From: Mesorhabditis belari
Taxonomy: Eukaryota; Nematoda; Chromadorea; Rhabditida; Rhabditidae
Direction: 5' to 3'
DNA length: 64,000 nt
Assembly (NCBI GenBank): GCA_958450365.1
Contig: CAUEEP010000893.1
Span: 62,001-126,000, forward strand
The notes under the pieces are model-generated. The model was not told the DNA's origin, did not search any database, and saw only the letters and a list, made by a program, of their open reading frames with translations. Positions within the stretch are counted from its first letter, which is position 1; each line of letters starts with the position of its first letter. The position numbers were made by a program, and so were the translations under genes. Positions 43,801 to 53,698 of the stretch are shown here, in pieces.

Positions 43801-45043
43801 GGGGGTTGAAAAAATAGTAGTGCGCACTACTATTAGGTTGTCCAATAAGTAATGCGTGTTTTGACACGATTTTCAAAATATCACAAAATTAACAAAAGGA
43901 CGAGCATTGTCAAACTGCAGTTTAATCATCGAAGTGTCCTCTCCTTTACGACAAAGAGCTTGCTGCACTCTTTCCAATTGTTGAGAGTACAAGTCAGCAA
44001 CGACTGGCCTTCCAGCGCGTTCCTCGCCCTCTAACGACTCGTTTCCGTCCGCAAATCGTTTACACCAGCGCTGGCACTGGCTGATTGAAATTGAATCCTC
44101 TCCAAATGCGGCACAGATAGTTCGATGGCAATCCGCTGCAGTTTTACCTCGTTTGAAATCATACAGCATTGATGCGCGGACAACAAACTTTTTGTCTTTC
44201 ATCTGCAAAACAACATATCTATTATAAAACAAATGCAAATGAATAAAATAATATATAAAAATAAACACAAGATGCTGATGATTAAAAAGAGCATATATTT
44301 GCTCGAAGCGATTTCGCAATAGTTTCGAAATAAGTAACACGCATTACTTATTGGACAACCTAATATTATTAGGTTGGCCGGAAAGTTCTTTCCGTTTTTT
44401 GACGCTAGATCTAACTTTTTATTTTACGCATCAAAAACGCCAAATAAAAAAACAGAATTTGTTTGAAAGTTTGAAATGAAACACTTTTACTTGAGCCTTC
44501 AAGCAATTTTTATCTGAAACACAAATTCTACCATTCGAGATTTCTTGAAGAAAAGTCCGAAGGGAAGTGTTTGAGCTGACTCGTTGCTCTTTTCCAATGG
44601 GTCTTTATGATTTTGATATGATTTATAATGAAACGTATGGCTTTGAATAGCAAGATTTTAAAAATAGAGAAAACTCTGATTAAATTCCATATTCTTTTAC
44701 GATAAGAACGCAAATTTATCTAAATTGCGTGTTTTTTTTCTTTTATCTGGATATCACACTAGAATTGTTAGGATTCGCATTTACACCAAAACCTTTGTTT
44801 GCCTTATCGTTTACAAACCACCAACCTCATCTCGTTTTCCGATAAATTTTCCGGGTTCGATTGAAATTTATAGGCTAGCGTGTCTTTTGGGAACTTGACT
44901 CCCTCTGAAATACAAGAGATTCTCCTTGAAAAGCGCTTCCTCAACTCACCCATCTCATCCCCATTTGCACATCTCGCTAGCTTGCTCTCATCAATCGGCT
45001 CAATCGATCCATCAACTCCCATGGCTGGCTTTGAACATAACAT
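40807..45043 (-). CDS. Matrix metalloproteinase-like (zmp-type), altered active site
   Basis: Minus-strand exons: 45043-44950, 44904-44826, 43422-43332, 42035-41996, 41947-41851, 41790-41682, 40999-40927 and 40835-40807. The 612 nt are in phase and give 203 aa. A cysteine-switch-like 'ARCANGD' (residues 24-30) precedes the catalytic domain: 'FPKDTLAYKFQ', 'AAFRVWTSVTTIGFLEVS', 'ADVTFDFS', the zinc site 'LHAIGHELGFDHS', the Met-turn 'SVMYP' and 'FDVENAKKFYG'. The usual zinc motif is HExGHxxGxxH; here residue 147 is Ala (GCG) instead of the catalytic Glu. Most of the prodomain and the signal peptide are not found, and there is no hemopexin domain. Mariner 41056-41628 and several inverted repeats lie in introns. 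It may be a pseudoprotease or a decaying gene; splice sites look intact. Confidence 0.85.
41056..41628 (+). mobile_element. Mariner element with transposase 3' part
   Basis: Inverted ends 'ttaggtgtgtgaaaaagtaa' and 'ttactttttcacacacctaa' are flanked by TA. The plus strand encodes 'NDNARPHVSLQTRQKIQ', 'HPPYSPDLSPSDYYLF' and a C-terminus ending 'VVLSNGDYFVE', with a frameshift near 41420. The N-terminal DNA-binding and first-Asp regions are missing. The element lies in an intron of the metalloproteinase gene. Confidence 0.85.
42172..42236 (+). pseudogene. tRNA-like sequence
   Basis: 'gatggccgaccggttaggag' resembles a D-arm/A-box and 'gagggttcaatcacgct' a T-arm. 'tctcttaagcg' would place a UAA-like anticodon, but the stem does not pair. 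It lies upstream of the 42035 exon, inside an intron of the metalloproteinase gene. Confidence 0.4.
42419..42939. mobile_element. Mariner-type MITE
   Basis: Inverted ends 'ttaggttgatgcaaaagtct' and 'agacttttgcatcaacctaa', with TA on both sides. Intronic. Confidence 0.85.
42956..43312. repeat. Inverted duplication of a coding-like segment
   Basis: The arms 42956-43112 and 43312-43147 are about 93% identical in reverse complement. Each arm encodes 'GRFRYA.EMQTPIEHGE' and 'HKKNACKV' in its own orientation. It lies in an intron of the metalloproteinase gene. Confidence 0.85.
43505..44790. repeat. Foldback arms around a mariner
   Basis: 'tagtgtgatatccagataaa' (43528) is inverted as 'tttatctggatatcacacta' (44742), continuing through 'agaaaaaaaacgcaatttag'. 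The mariner at 43832-44363 and another terminus at 44371 sit inside. Confidence 0.8.
43832..44363 (-). mobile_element. Mariner element with N-terminal transposase fragment
   Basis: Ends 'ttaggttgtccaataagtaa' and 'ttacttattggacaacctaa'. The minus strand encodes the mariner helix-turn-helix region ('RASMLYDFKRGKTAADCHRT', 'QCQRWCKRFADGNESLEGEE', 'RAGRPVVADLYSQQLE') and then jumps to 'LQFDNARPFV', so the catalytic centre is deleted. A solo copy of this terminus lies next to the exon at 43422. Confidence 0.85.
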
Positions 45044-45170
45044 TTCGGAAAATGAAAGCCAAAAATGAAGACAGAAACGTTTCTTTTTTTGAGAGAAAAC
45101 CCTTAGCAACGTGCTGGGGGAATCGGTCAAAGATCAACGAAACTCACTGTTTTCTTCACTCTAGAAATAT

Positions 45171-46609
45171 ATGGCGTTGGTGAATTGAAAACTGCCGGCT
45201 ATTGTCATATGTGACAGTTTGAGCACTTTCTTCAAAAGAAACCCATTTTGGTGTCAATGGAAAAGTTGTAGAGAATCAAAAATTAGGCTTATAGCCAAAT
45301 TTTCAGAACGATTCAAAAACTGGTCTTCAAGAAATGCGAAATTTACGAATTTTCACAAAACTTGCATTTTAAGCGAAACTACTAAGTGTATCTTTTTGGA
45401 AATTTGGCTATAAGCCTAATTTTTGATTCTCTACAACTTTTCTATTGACACCAAAATGGGTTTCTTTTGAAGAAAGTGCTCAAACTGGGACATCTCCAGT
45501 CCTCGATTTTTGAGTCTCACACTTGTCTCACACACAAACCAAAATCCTACTACAAAAGAAGGAATCCGCAAATTGCCTGTAAAATGGGCAGAAGTCATCA
45601 ATAATAATGGAAATTATTTGGAATAAATTCATGGTTTTATGTTGAATAAATTTCAGTTCAAAGTCCGGCAGTTTTCACCAACCCAATAAGAGAGGAAATC
45701 TGTCAGAGAATTTACTTTTCATCTAAATAATAACTAATAACATGTTGCAAAACTGGCTCGCTCTAAAACAAACAGCCTTGTTTGGGAACTTTTGGCGCAT
45801 CCCCCATACAGTCCGGACCTCGCCCCTTCTGATTACTATTTATTCCGGACCATGAGTAATGAGCTTTCGGGAGAACACTTCGGTCCGGAAGAAGTAGTCA
45901 AAAATTGGCTTTGAAAGTTTTTCGATTCAAAACCAAAATCCTACTATTGGGTTGGGGAGAATGAGTCGGCGCCGAAATTTAAAGAAACTTTTTGCACCCA
46001 TAAAACCTTCTTTAAATACACGTTTTGTTTCATCAAAATGGTCCACTATTTCTTTACAAAATGGCTTTTGAGAGATTTCACAAAGCTTTTCTTTTTTGGG
46101 ATTTTATGGATTCCCAAACACAGCTAATCAAAATGACAAAAAGTCCGACTCATTGCTTGAACAGTTTCTTCCACATAAACCTCCTTTGGTGTTTATATAA
46201 AAAAGATAGAGCACACTCAATTACATAAGTTACCAAATTTTCAGGAAGATCCCTCCAACCGTTTACTCTAGATGACAGTTTATCGATTTTGTGAAAAAAA
46301 TGATCCTTTGTTGAGTTGAGGCGCTGTTTGAGTTCTCTTTTAAATATTATTTTGTAGAGAATTAGTTACCCTTCTACGGATATCAAACGCATATCATTTG
46401 ACAAAGTCTGCTATAAGTTTTAGAAATTTCTTTGATTTTCGGCGCCGACTCATTCTCCCCAACCCAATACAAAAGAAGGAATCCGCAAATTGCCTGTAAA
46501 ATGGGCAGAAGTCGTCAATAATAATGGAAATTATTTCGAATGAATTCATGGTTTTATGTTGAATAAATTTTAGTTCAAAGTCTGGCAGTTTTCAATTCAC
46601 CAACCCAAT
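45171..46609. mobile_element. Family 1 mariner with a family 2 MITE nested inside
   Basis: The outer element runs from 'ttggtgaattgaaaactgcc' to 'ttcaattcaccaacccaata'. The transposase C-terminal remnant at 45795-45950 ('SNELSGEHFGPEEVVKNW') is interrupted by a complete family 2 element at 45953-46470 and resumes at 46470 ('RRNPQIACKMG' frame). The 5' edge lacks the first few bases. Confidence 0.8.
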
Positions 46610-47399
46610 ACATGATTTATTGATCAAGTGAAAGAAAAAGAACGAAAAACGTAGTTCTTTTTGCTTTTAAAACTTTTAAAAGAGCCAATGTAATTGCCAT
46701 TTCATTGCCAATGTCACTGCTCTTTTTAAGTTTTCGTGTAAACAAATAAGAGCTAAATTTTTTTGATTAAATTTAAAATCATTTTTAGTACGGAGACAAC
46801 AAAAATAACAATAAAGGAGATAAAAATAATCCAATAAAAATTTGGAATTTTCCAATTTTTCAATCAGTCAGCGCTTTTTTTGATCGCTTTTTTTACAAAT
46901 TCTAAACTGATATGTTCAAATATTTGTTGTTTTTTCGGTTCCCATTCACTTTTTGCTTGCTTCTCGTTGAAAATCGATCCTCAATAAGTGAAAGTTTTGA
47001 AGTTTGACGTTGTTTTGTACAATGAGCATTTCAGTCAAAAGAAATAAATGAAAAAAAAAGCGTTTGAAAACTCATTCTTTCAATTCTTCTCTGAGCTGAA
47101 CAACTGAACGAGTTTGTGAGATTGAGATGTTTATTAAAACCTTTCAAATTCTTGAATTCACTTTTAAGATGAAACTTTGAACAGTCATTGCACGTTTACA
47201 CGTTTGAGGATATTGGAAAATGAAGAAAACGTGGAAGCTGAATAAAAGCTGACAACTTTTATGCTAACTTTATTGTTTTTTGTTTTGAATTTTCTCAAAA
47301 ATTACATTTCTTTATACAGACATTTAAGCAAAAAAAGCAAAAAGCAAAAAGAACGTAAAAATGGCAAAAATACAGTTGAAATCAGCTCCTCGCACTCAC
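46610..47399. other. Spacer
   Basis: AT-rich, with no coding signal I would call. Confidence 0.5.
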
Positions 47400-47640
47400 C
47401 GAACTCGATAAAAACTCCCGTTGATGGGTTTTTCGGGGTGGCAAGTTGAAGCTGACGATGATCAGACTGAAAATTCAGTCAGTAACCTTATCCCATACCT
47501 GCTTGCTCACCAATCCTTTTTTCAAAAATATGTAGACACAAAACCCAAGAAGAAAACCAGGGAGGAACCCCCAAGAAGATCGCGTCGATTTGATTTGGTA
47601 GCTTTTGTGCGTTTTAGTTGAAAGAGAATTGGTTAAGCTG
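47400..47640 (-). CDS. Possible two-exon fragment of a membrane protein
   Basis: Exon 47466-47400 encodes 'SDHRQLQLATPKNPSTGVF' and ends at GTGAGT. The upstream exon ends at 47511 before GTGAGC and encodes a hydrophobic stretch 'GFLPGFLLGFCVYIFLKKGL'. The two join in phase 0 across a 44-nt intron. This could be a transmembrane helix with a short cytoplasmic tail. No family or start is seen. Confidence 0.35.
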
Positions 47641-47650
47641 AGTTTTAGCT

Positions 47651-48015
47651 AACTAGGGAACGATCAGATTTCGCAAGGGCGAATCCGAACCAAAGTTATA
47701 TGAAGTCTTAAGACTTAAGACTTAAGCAAGTCGGACACGGGCAACAAAAGGATCCAAGGGGGATCGAACTCGGATACCAAAAATGGGAGACAGCGGGGGG
47801 CGCCACCACTGCACCACCAAGTCACTTCTTTGGTGGGCGACGGTAGCCCTTACAAACTTATAAGTCGCTTACTACACTCAAATTTCAAATGCATTTTTAC
47901 AGAGATCTAGAGCGTTTGGGCAAAAACTAAAAACGCCATCGTGTTGCCCGTGTCCGACTTGCGTAAGTCATATAGCTTTGGTTCGGATTCGCGCTTGCGA
48001 AATCTCATCTTTCCC
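47651..48015. repeat. Foldback element with tRNA-like centre
   Basis: The arms 'ctagggaa...cagatttcgcaa...gcgaatccgaaccaaag' (47653) and 'ctttggttcggattcgcgct' (47977) are inverted, as are 'agtcggacacgggcaac' and 'gttgcccgtgtccgact'. Between them, minus 47825-47752 has an A-box 'tggtggtgcagtggtgg' and B-box 'ccgagttcgatccccctt', a tRNA-derived core with no sound anticodon arm. Confidence 0.65.
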
Positions 48016-49220
48016 TAGTAAGTTTAAAAAGATTCGAAGACAATGGAGTGAAAGGGAGCCGAGAGAACAAAACTGTGAGAACCGAGAGAACAAGAGAACG
48101 AAACAAAACCAGGTGCAAAGGTAGTCGGGGGACCAATCTGTAAACGCATCTTGACATGTTGAAATTTTACACTGGGGGTTTTTGATGATGGTGAATCGAT
48201 TGTTGATATTTTCAAACTATGATTTCTTGTTATTTTGATGTTATTACACATGAGGTTTGATGCTTTTTGCTCAGTTTTGAAGCTTGCTATACCTCTTCTG
48301 GGACAAAGTTGCCAAAAAACCTTTAGTTTTAAATGTTTTGTTGTCATCTTTTTTGTTATTGTTATTAAAGTTATTGTTGGATTCTTGTAAAATCAAAATA
48401 ACAAGAAATCATAGTTTGAAAATATGACAAAATATAAAACTTCAACATGTCAAGATGAGTTTACAGATTGCCACCCAAGCAGGGTTGTTTCAAAAAGCCC
48501 GCAAAAGCGTGCCTGTGAAGTTTCCCCTTTGATTTGATCAATTTCCTAGAATTTCTAGAATTTCTGAAAGTTTTGCTCAAATCACTTCATTGGTTTTTAG
48601 AGATTTTCTATCCAAATTACCTTTAGTTTTTGAAAAAACCTCAATAACTTTTAGTTTTGCAACTCCCTTCCGCATAAACTTAGCTTAACTGATTTTAACC
48701 AATTCTCTTTCAACTAACAAAAGCTATCAAATACCAAAACACCCAAAATCATTCTAGAATTTTAAACCGCAAACATGGGCCGAAACTAGGAGAATTTTTA
48801 TTTTTCAAAATTTCCTCCACCTCCAATATAGTGGACGATTTCCCCGTCTGGTTCCGCGCCACCGTTTGCTTGTTAAAGATGTAAAAAAAAGGTTGTTTTT
48901 GATAGCAAAAAAGCTCTAAAATTGTACTTTCAAAATCCGCTCTACCAGGAAAGAGGGAGAAATTTAAATAAAAAGAAAATCTTAAAAAGCCAAAAAAATT
49001 TTTGGAAGCGATTTTAGTTGAGTAAGGAAATTTTTTAGAATTTTCTCCAAGCAAGATCAGGAAGAGAATGTGGGGAGGAAGGTAAACTTGCAAAAGGGGG
49101 AAAAAAACTTATGCGGGACTCCGTCACGGTTCCATCATGGAATCGGCAAATGAAAAGAACTTTGGGGAACTTTTGTGCGGCCTACGGTAGCACTATTCAT
49201 GCTCTAGAAAGCGCGCCGCT
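48016..49220. other. Spacer
   Basis: Holds a partial inverted repeat ('tttgataaaatttaa...' type AT sequence around 48190-48430; 'aacaagaaatcatagtttga' and its inverse). Also a copy of the SL1-flank block 'ctccaatatagtggacgatt' at 48815. No gene is recognised. Confidence 0.45.
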
Positions 49221-49250
49221 TTCTAAAGCAACTCGCTTCTCGCCAGTCCC

Positions 49251-49538
49251 TTAAAACAGCACGTCAATAGGAATATAACTATTCTTTTTTCTTTGGTATT
49301 TCTCCATAATTTCAACCTCATCGCGCAATGACCGATCATGGGTAAACCCTTCAAAAAGAAGAAACGACCATAGCCCATGAAGGGCCAATGCCATGCAAAT
49401 GTGTGAATCGTCCCATCCCACAGCCAGATCACACCGGTCAACAACATCTTGAGCAATTTTGAACAATTTAACTCCGATCTCTCTTACCATCATTGACAAT
49501 TTCAACTCGGCTCGACGCCTCAGCGCTGACGTACTGAA
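49251..49538 (-). CDS. Unrecognised coding exon
   Basis: The minus frame follows a 'ttttttcag' acceptor at 49538. It has codon-like composition and encodes 'SALRRRAELKLSMMVREIGV', 'LFKIAQDVVDRCDLAVGWDD' and 'FTHDRSLRDEVEIMEKYQRK', stopping at 49251. No known domain is identified. It could be the 3' exon of a gene whose 5' part is not in evidence; it does not join receptor E in any obvious way. Confidence 0.35.
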   Translation of the reverse strand, partial: FSTSALRRRAELKLSMMVREIGVKLFKIAQDVVDRCDLAVGWDDSHICMALALHGLWSFLLFEGFTHDRSLRDEVEIMEKYQRKKNSYIPIDVLF

Positions 49539-49609
49539 CTGAAAAAAGTTTTATTGCCTTGCTACTGCTGCTCGTTGATCTTTGATCTTAGACTGAGTAC
49601 TATGTGCTG

Positions 49610-50130
49610 CTATGCTATCTTCATTGACCGTTTTAGAAGCGGCGAATCGGCCAAAACACAAAACGGTTTGTTTTATCGAAAATCTTCTAACTTTTTTCTA
49701 CAAAATGCTTCTCAAAGTTTTTTAAAAAGTGTTTGTTTGAAGAGATTTCAAGTAGCGAGAAGGTGAGTTGTCAAAATCGCATAACAGAGACCCTTTCTTT
49801 CACAGAAACCTATTTTGGTGTCCTCAGAGTCAGCATTAAAAATTAGATACATTGATTCTCATTCAAAAGCCGGCTTTAGTTCCGCACTTTTTCTTAGTAC
49901 TCTTTTGCCGAAATTTCATTGGACTGTTGTGATGTCATCAAACACTTTCACATACATTTTAAATTGAGTACCAAGCGTTAATATTGCTATCTTCATTGAC
50001 CGCTTTAGAAGCGGTGAATCGACGAAAACACAAACGGTTTGTTTTATCGAAAATCTTCTAACTTTTTTCTACAAAATCCCTCTCAAAGTGTTTTAAAAAG
50101 CGTTTATTTGAAGAAATTTCAAGAGCCGAG
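49610..50130. repeat. Duplicated about 150-bp segment
   Basis: 'gctatcttcattgaccg.tt' to 'agagatttcaag' occurs at 49612-49755 and again at 49987-50122. Probably a MITE part. Confidence 0.75.
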
Positions 50131-50476
50131 AAGGCGAGTTTGTCAAAATTAACCCGGCTATGCGATTTGATCCCTTTCTTCCACAGAAACCTATTTTTGG
50201 TGTAAATAGAAAAGAAGATAGAAAATAAAAAGTTAGGAGTATAGACAATTTTCAGAAAAATTCGTCCCACCGTTTTCTTTATCTTTTTCTTCTAAGATTT
50301 TCAGATAAATGAGAATTTACTTGCGAATTTGCATCATATTAAGTCAAAATTTCTTTTAAAATACCTAAAATTAAACACTTTTTATTTTTGCGATTCAACG
50401 TTTGTTTGGAGAAAACCCGCTAATAAAGATAAAGATGAGCATGGGATACTAACACATAGTACTCAACATAGTAATA

Positions 50477-51016
50477 TTGGGTTGGTGAATTGAAAACTGC
50501 CGGCTATTGTCATATGCGACAGTTTGAGCACTTTCTTCAAAAGAAACCCATTTTGGCGTCAATGGAAAAGTTGTAGAGAATCAAAAATCAAGCTTATATC
50601 CAAATTTTCAGAACGATTCAAAAACTGGTCTTCAAGAAATGCGAAATTTACGAATTTTCACAAAACTTGCATTTTAAGCGAAACTACTAAGTGTATCTTT
50701 TTGGAAATTTGGCTATAAGCCTAATTTTTGATTCTCTACAAATTTTTTATTGACACCAAAATGGGTTTCTTTTGAAGAAAGTGCTCAAACTGGGCTGACA
50801 GCTGACATCTCCAGTCCTCCATTTTTGAGTCTCACACTTGTCTCCCACTTGTCTCACACACAAACCAAAATCCTACTACGAAAGAGGAATCCGCAAATTG
50901 CCTGTAAAATGGGCAGAAGTCGTCAATAATAATGGAAATTATTTCGAATGAATTGATGGTTTTATGTTGAATAAATTTGAGTTCAAAGTCCCCAGCTTTC
51001 AACTCACCAACCCAAT
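50477..51016. mobile_element. Mariner-derived MITE, family 1
   Basis: Ends 'ttgggttggtgaattgaaaa' and 'tttcaactcaccaacccaat'. The palindromic core and a C-terminal transposase remnant are present. Confidence 0.8.
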
Positions 51017-51172
51017 AGTAAGCATATAGTAAACATAAAAGTAAGTAAAGTAAAGTAAACAATAGTAAACATAAAAGATTATATGAAAAGGCAGCTCAGA
51101 CTCAAGTTAGTTTTTTGGAGTGTTTTATGAGTCAATGAATGAATTCTTTTCTTCTTTTAATTCACTTCAAAC

Positions 51173-51928
51173 CTTTCTTCGAATAGCAATAATTGTGATG
51201 ATGTCGATGGACAGAGCCACCACGATAAATCCGAACATGACAAAATCGAAAGTTGAGCTATTGAAGTCGAAAATCGAACTGGTTATGTACCAGGCACGGA
51301 GACGGAACTCGCTCGGTGACATGAATGGACCCGCATAGCAGATTGATCCATTCGGCGATTGTACTGAAGAGCAATTGAAAATTCTTGTTTATAAAATCTT
51401 TTCCACTTAAAGAATCTTTCAAAAACATCACTCACAATCACCGATTCCTAGAAAATAGTTAACATTTGGTACAAGAAAGCAGAAAATCGTGTAGAAAATC
51501 AAGAGCATTTCGGATTTTCTGTGAAAAATCTCGCTGAAAAGGATGGCGAGGAGGCTGAAATTTGGGGATATTGTTGTAGAAAATGAAAAAAGAGACCGTG
51601 AAATGGATAAGCAATGAAGAAAGAGCTGCATCGAGTAGAGGAGACCGATTTGGAACGAGGAGAGAAGACGATTCAGCCAAATACCCGGCAAGAAGCCCGT
51701 CGTGTCAACACATTGCCATCTGGGAAAACAAGAGATTTTTGCTCTTAAAGAGTAAATTCTCTAAATTTACCCCCAAACACAGAGACCATAGTAAAAATAG
51801 AGGAGTGATTCGATGAAACGACACAAATTGTCGATGAGAAGAATGAATTTCACACTTTTTGTGAGGGCGATCTTTTGGTAGACAACGTGGGCACACAGAG
51901 AGCTCAAAATAACACCGAAGAGGCTGAG
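51173..51928 (-). CDS. Nematode 7TM receptor E (srx-like), partial
   Basis: Three exons: 51928-51771 (158 nt), 51719-51436 (284 nt) and 51363-51173 (191 nt), with matching phases. They encode 210 residues: TM1-TM2 ('SLFGVILSSLCAHVVYQK', 'FILLIDNLCRFIESLLYFYY'), TM3 ending 'CLSISRSLFSFSTTISPNFS', TM4 'MLLIFYTIFCFLVPNVNYF', an extracellular 'SICYAGPF' and TM5 ending 'ALSIDIITIIAIRRK' before a GTTTGA donor. The 'SxxR' after TM3 and 'iDiiT' after TM5 recall SRX receptors. The family call is moderate. First and last exons were not found; a mariner MITE begins 160 bp downstream and may have displaced the 3' part. Confidence 0.65.
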
Positions 51929-52129
51929 CTGAAAAAAAAGGAGGGCTCAACAAGACGATTAACACGAATTATCTTTTTGTCTTGTAAAAAAATGAATTAA
52001 GGCGAGCTTTTTAGAATTTTAAAGAGCAATTTGTAAATAAATAATAGGACTTTTTGATATAAAAAAACCATAGATCGATTGGTTGATTTCAAAAAGTAAT
52101 CCTTAAAAAAGCGAACAAGACTTTCCGAT

Positions 52130-52480
52130 TAGACATGTCCATTTTCGAGTTTTGGCGGCCGAGTCGGGTCAGCGGGTCGGGTCAAGCTCAAAATTTTTCC
52201 CGGGTCGGGTCAGCAGGTCATCCGGGAAAAAAGCCGGGTCGCGGGTCGGGTCAGCGGGTCACTTTTGACCCGACCCGACCTGACCCGCTGCTAATGTCTA
52301 TTTCCGATCAATATCTTTACCTAGCTACAAAATTAGTTATTTGTAACTATGATAGCTTTTTTTGTGTTGAGTGTTTTGGAAAAGTGACCGAGAAATATGA
52401 AATGATGACCGATCGACTCAACGAGTCGCTTCTCGTCGAATTCAACCGAATCGGCAACCCGTTCCATTGATAGGCTGCAT
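52130..52480. repeat. GGGTC-type array and flanking sequence
   Basis: 'gggtcgggtcagcgggtc' repeats at 52150-52290 on one strand end with the inverse 'gacccgacccgacc'. No gene is recognised. Confidence 0.7.
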
Positions 52481-52694
52481 CACTTGACTCGTCCGCCCAT
52501 AAGAGGGTAAATGGCTGTAAGAATTTAAATCTGATACAATAAATAAACAAAATTTGTTTTTGTTTTTGCATTTAAAACTTTCAATGCTTTCAATATAGCT
52601 TAAAAAACCTGAAAAACGTTGGTATTGGAGGGGATGAAGTCATTTGAAAAAGTTTCTTTTTCTAACTCCTGTCTATGGGGCTTGCTACGGTTAC

Positions 52695-53182
52695 ACCTAC
52701 TGTTAATACTGTAATAGTACCCCACCCCCATAATGACGGTGCGGAGTGTTGCGTAGTCTAGCTTTGAACAAGTTTTTCTCGACACTTGTTTATGCTACAA
52801 TGCGCCGATTGCCCAATGCCAAAATAGAAGTTGTAGAATTGACTAGGCTGATCAAAATGGTGCAAAAATCAGCTGCCCATACGCTCGCCCGATATCTGGC
52901 ATAGAAGTTTGCAATATCTCGCTTAAAAGGCTTCTCTCGCGCGATAATGACGAAGCGAGCGAAGTGTTGCGTAGTATAGCTTTGAACGAGTTTTTCTCGA
53001 CACTGATTTATGCTACAATGCTCGCTTAGGTATCAAAAAATAGCCCTGAATTTCAGCTATTTTTTGATACAAAAGACGTATTTTTTGAAAGTACGGGCGC
53101 TTTGAAAAAAATGAAATACTAAAAAACCTTTGCGACTATGCGACTGTACGAGGGAAGTGGGGTACTATTACAGTATTTATGG
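52695..53182. mobile_element. Hairpin MITE (same family as 15.7-16.6 kb)
   Basis: Ends 'tactgtaatagtaccccacc' and 'gtggggtactattacagtat'. Internal hairpin 'tcaaaaaatagccctgaattt' with 'agctattttttga'. Confidence 0.85.
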
Positions 53183-53698
53183 TATGTATTTTGTACTAAG
53201 TAAAATAAACAAAAAAAAATGAAATTCTATTTCTTTCAACAAACTCTTTGAAATACCGACACGATCCTCGCAAACAAGTCCATCAAAACTTGGGCCAGCC
53301 ACATATAAATACTCCTTTCCATAAAAGTCAATATATTTTTGATTCGTTGACATTTTTGGGCGTTTCAATGAATGAATTCCTTTGAAATGAGCACTATTTT
53401 TTAATCATTTTAATCTCTTTCTCTCCCGGGATTTCACAAATTCGCGTTTTAAAACTTCAAAGCCCAATTAGTTTCCACAAAATCATAAATGATCGCGTTT
53501 TTTTTTTTGAGAACTTTCACTTTACGTTGAATTTTGATGCAATTTGTGATAAGTAAGCTCTTTTTTGAAATTTTTGAAAATGTTTATCGAGAAAACGAAG
53601 AGACAACGATCGATTTCGCTCGGAGTCGCCGTTTTGGACTCCGAAAACAGTACATTGAGATGAGGCTGAACATTGGATTTTCATTTTTCATTTTTCAT

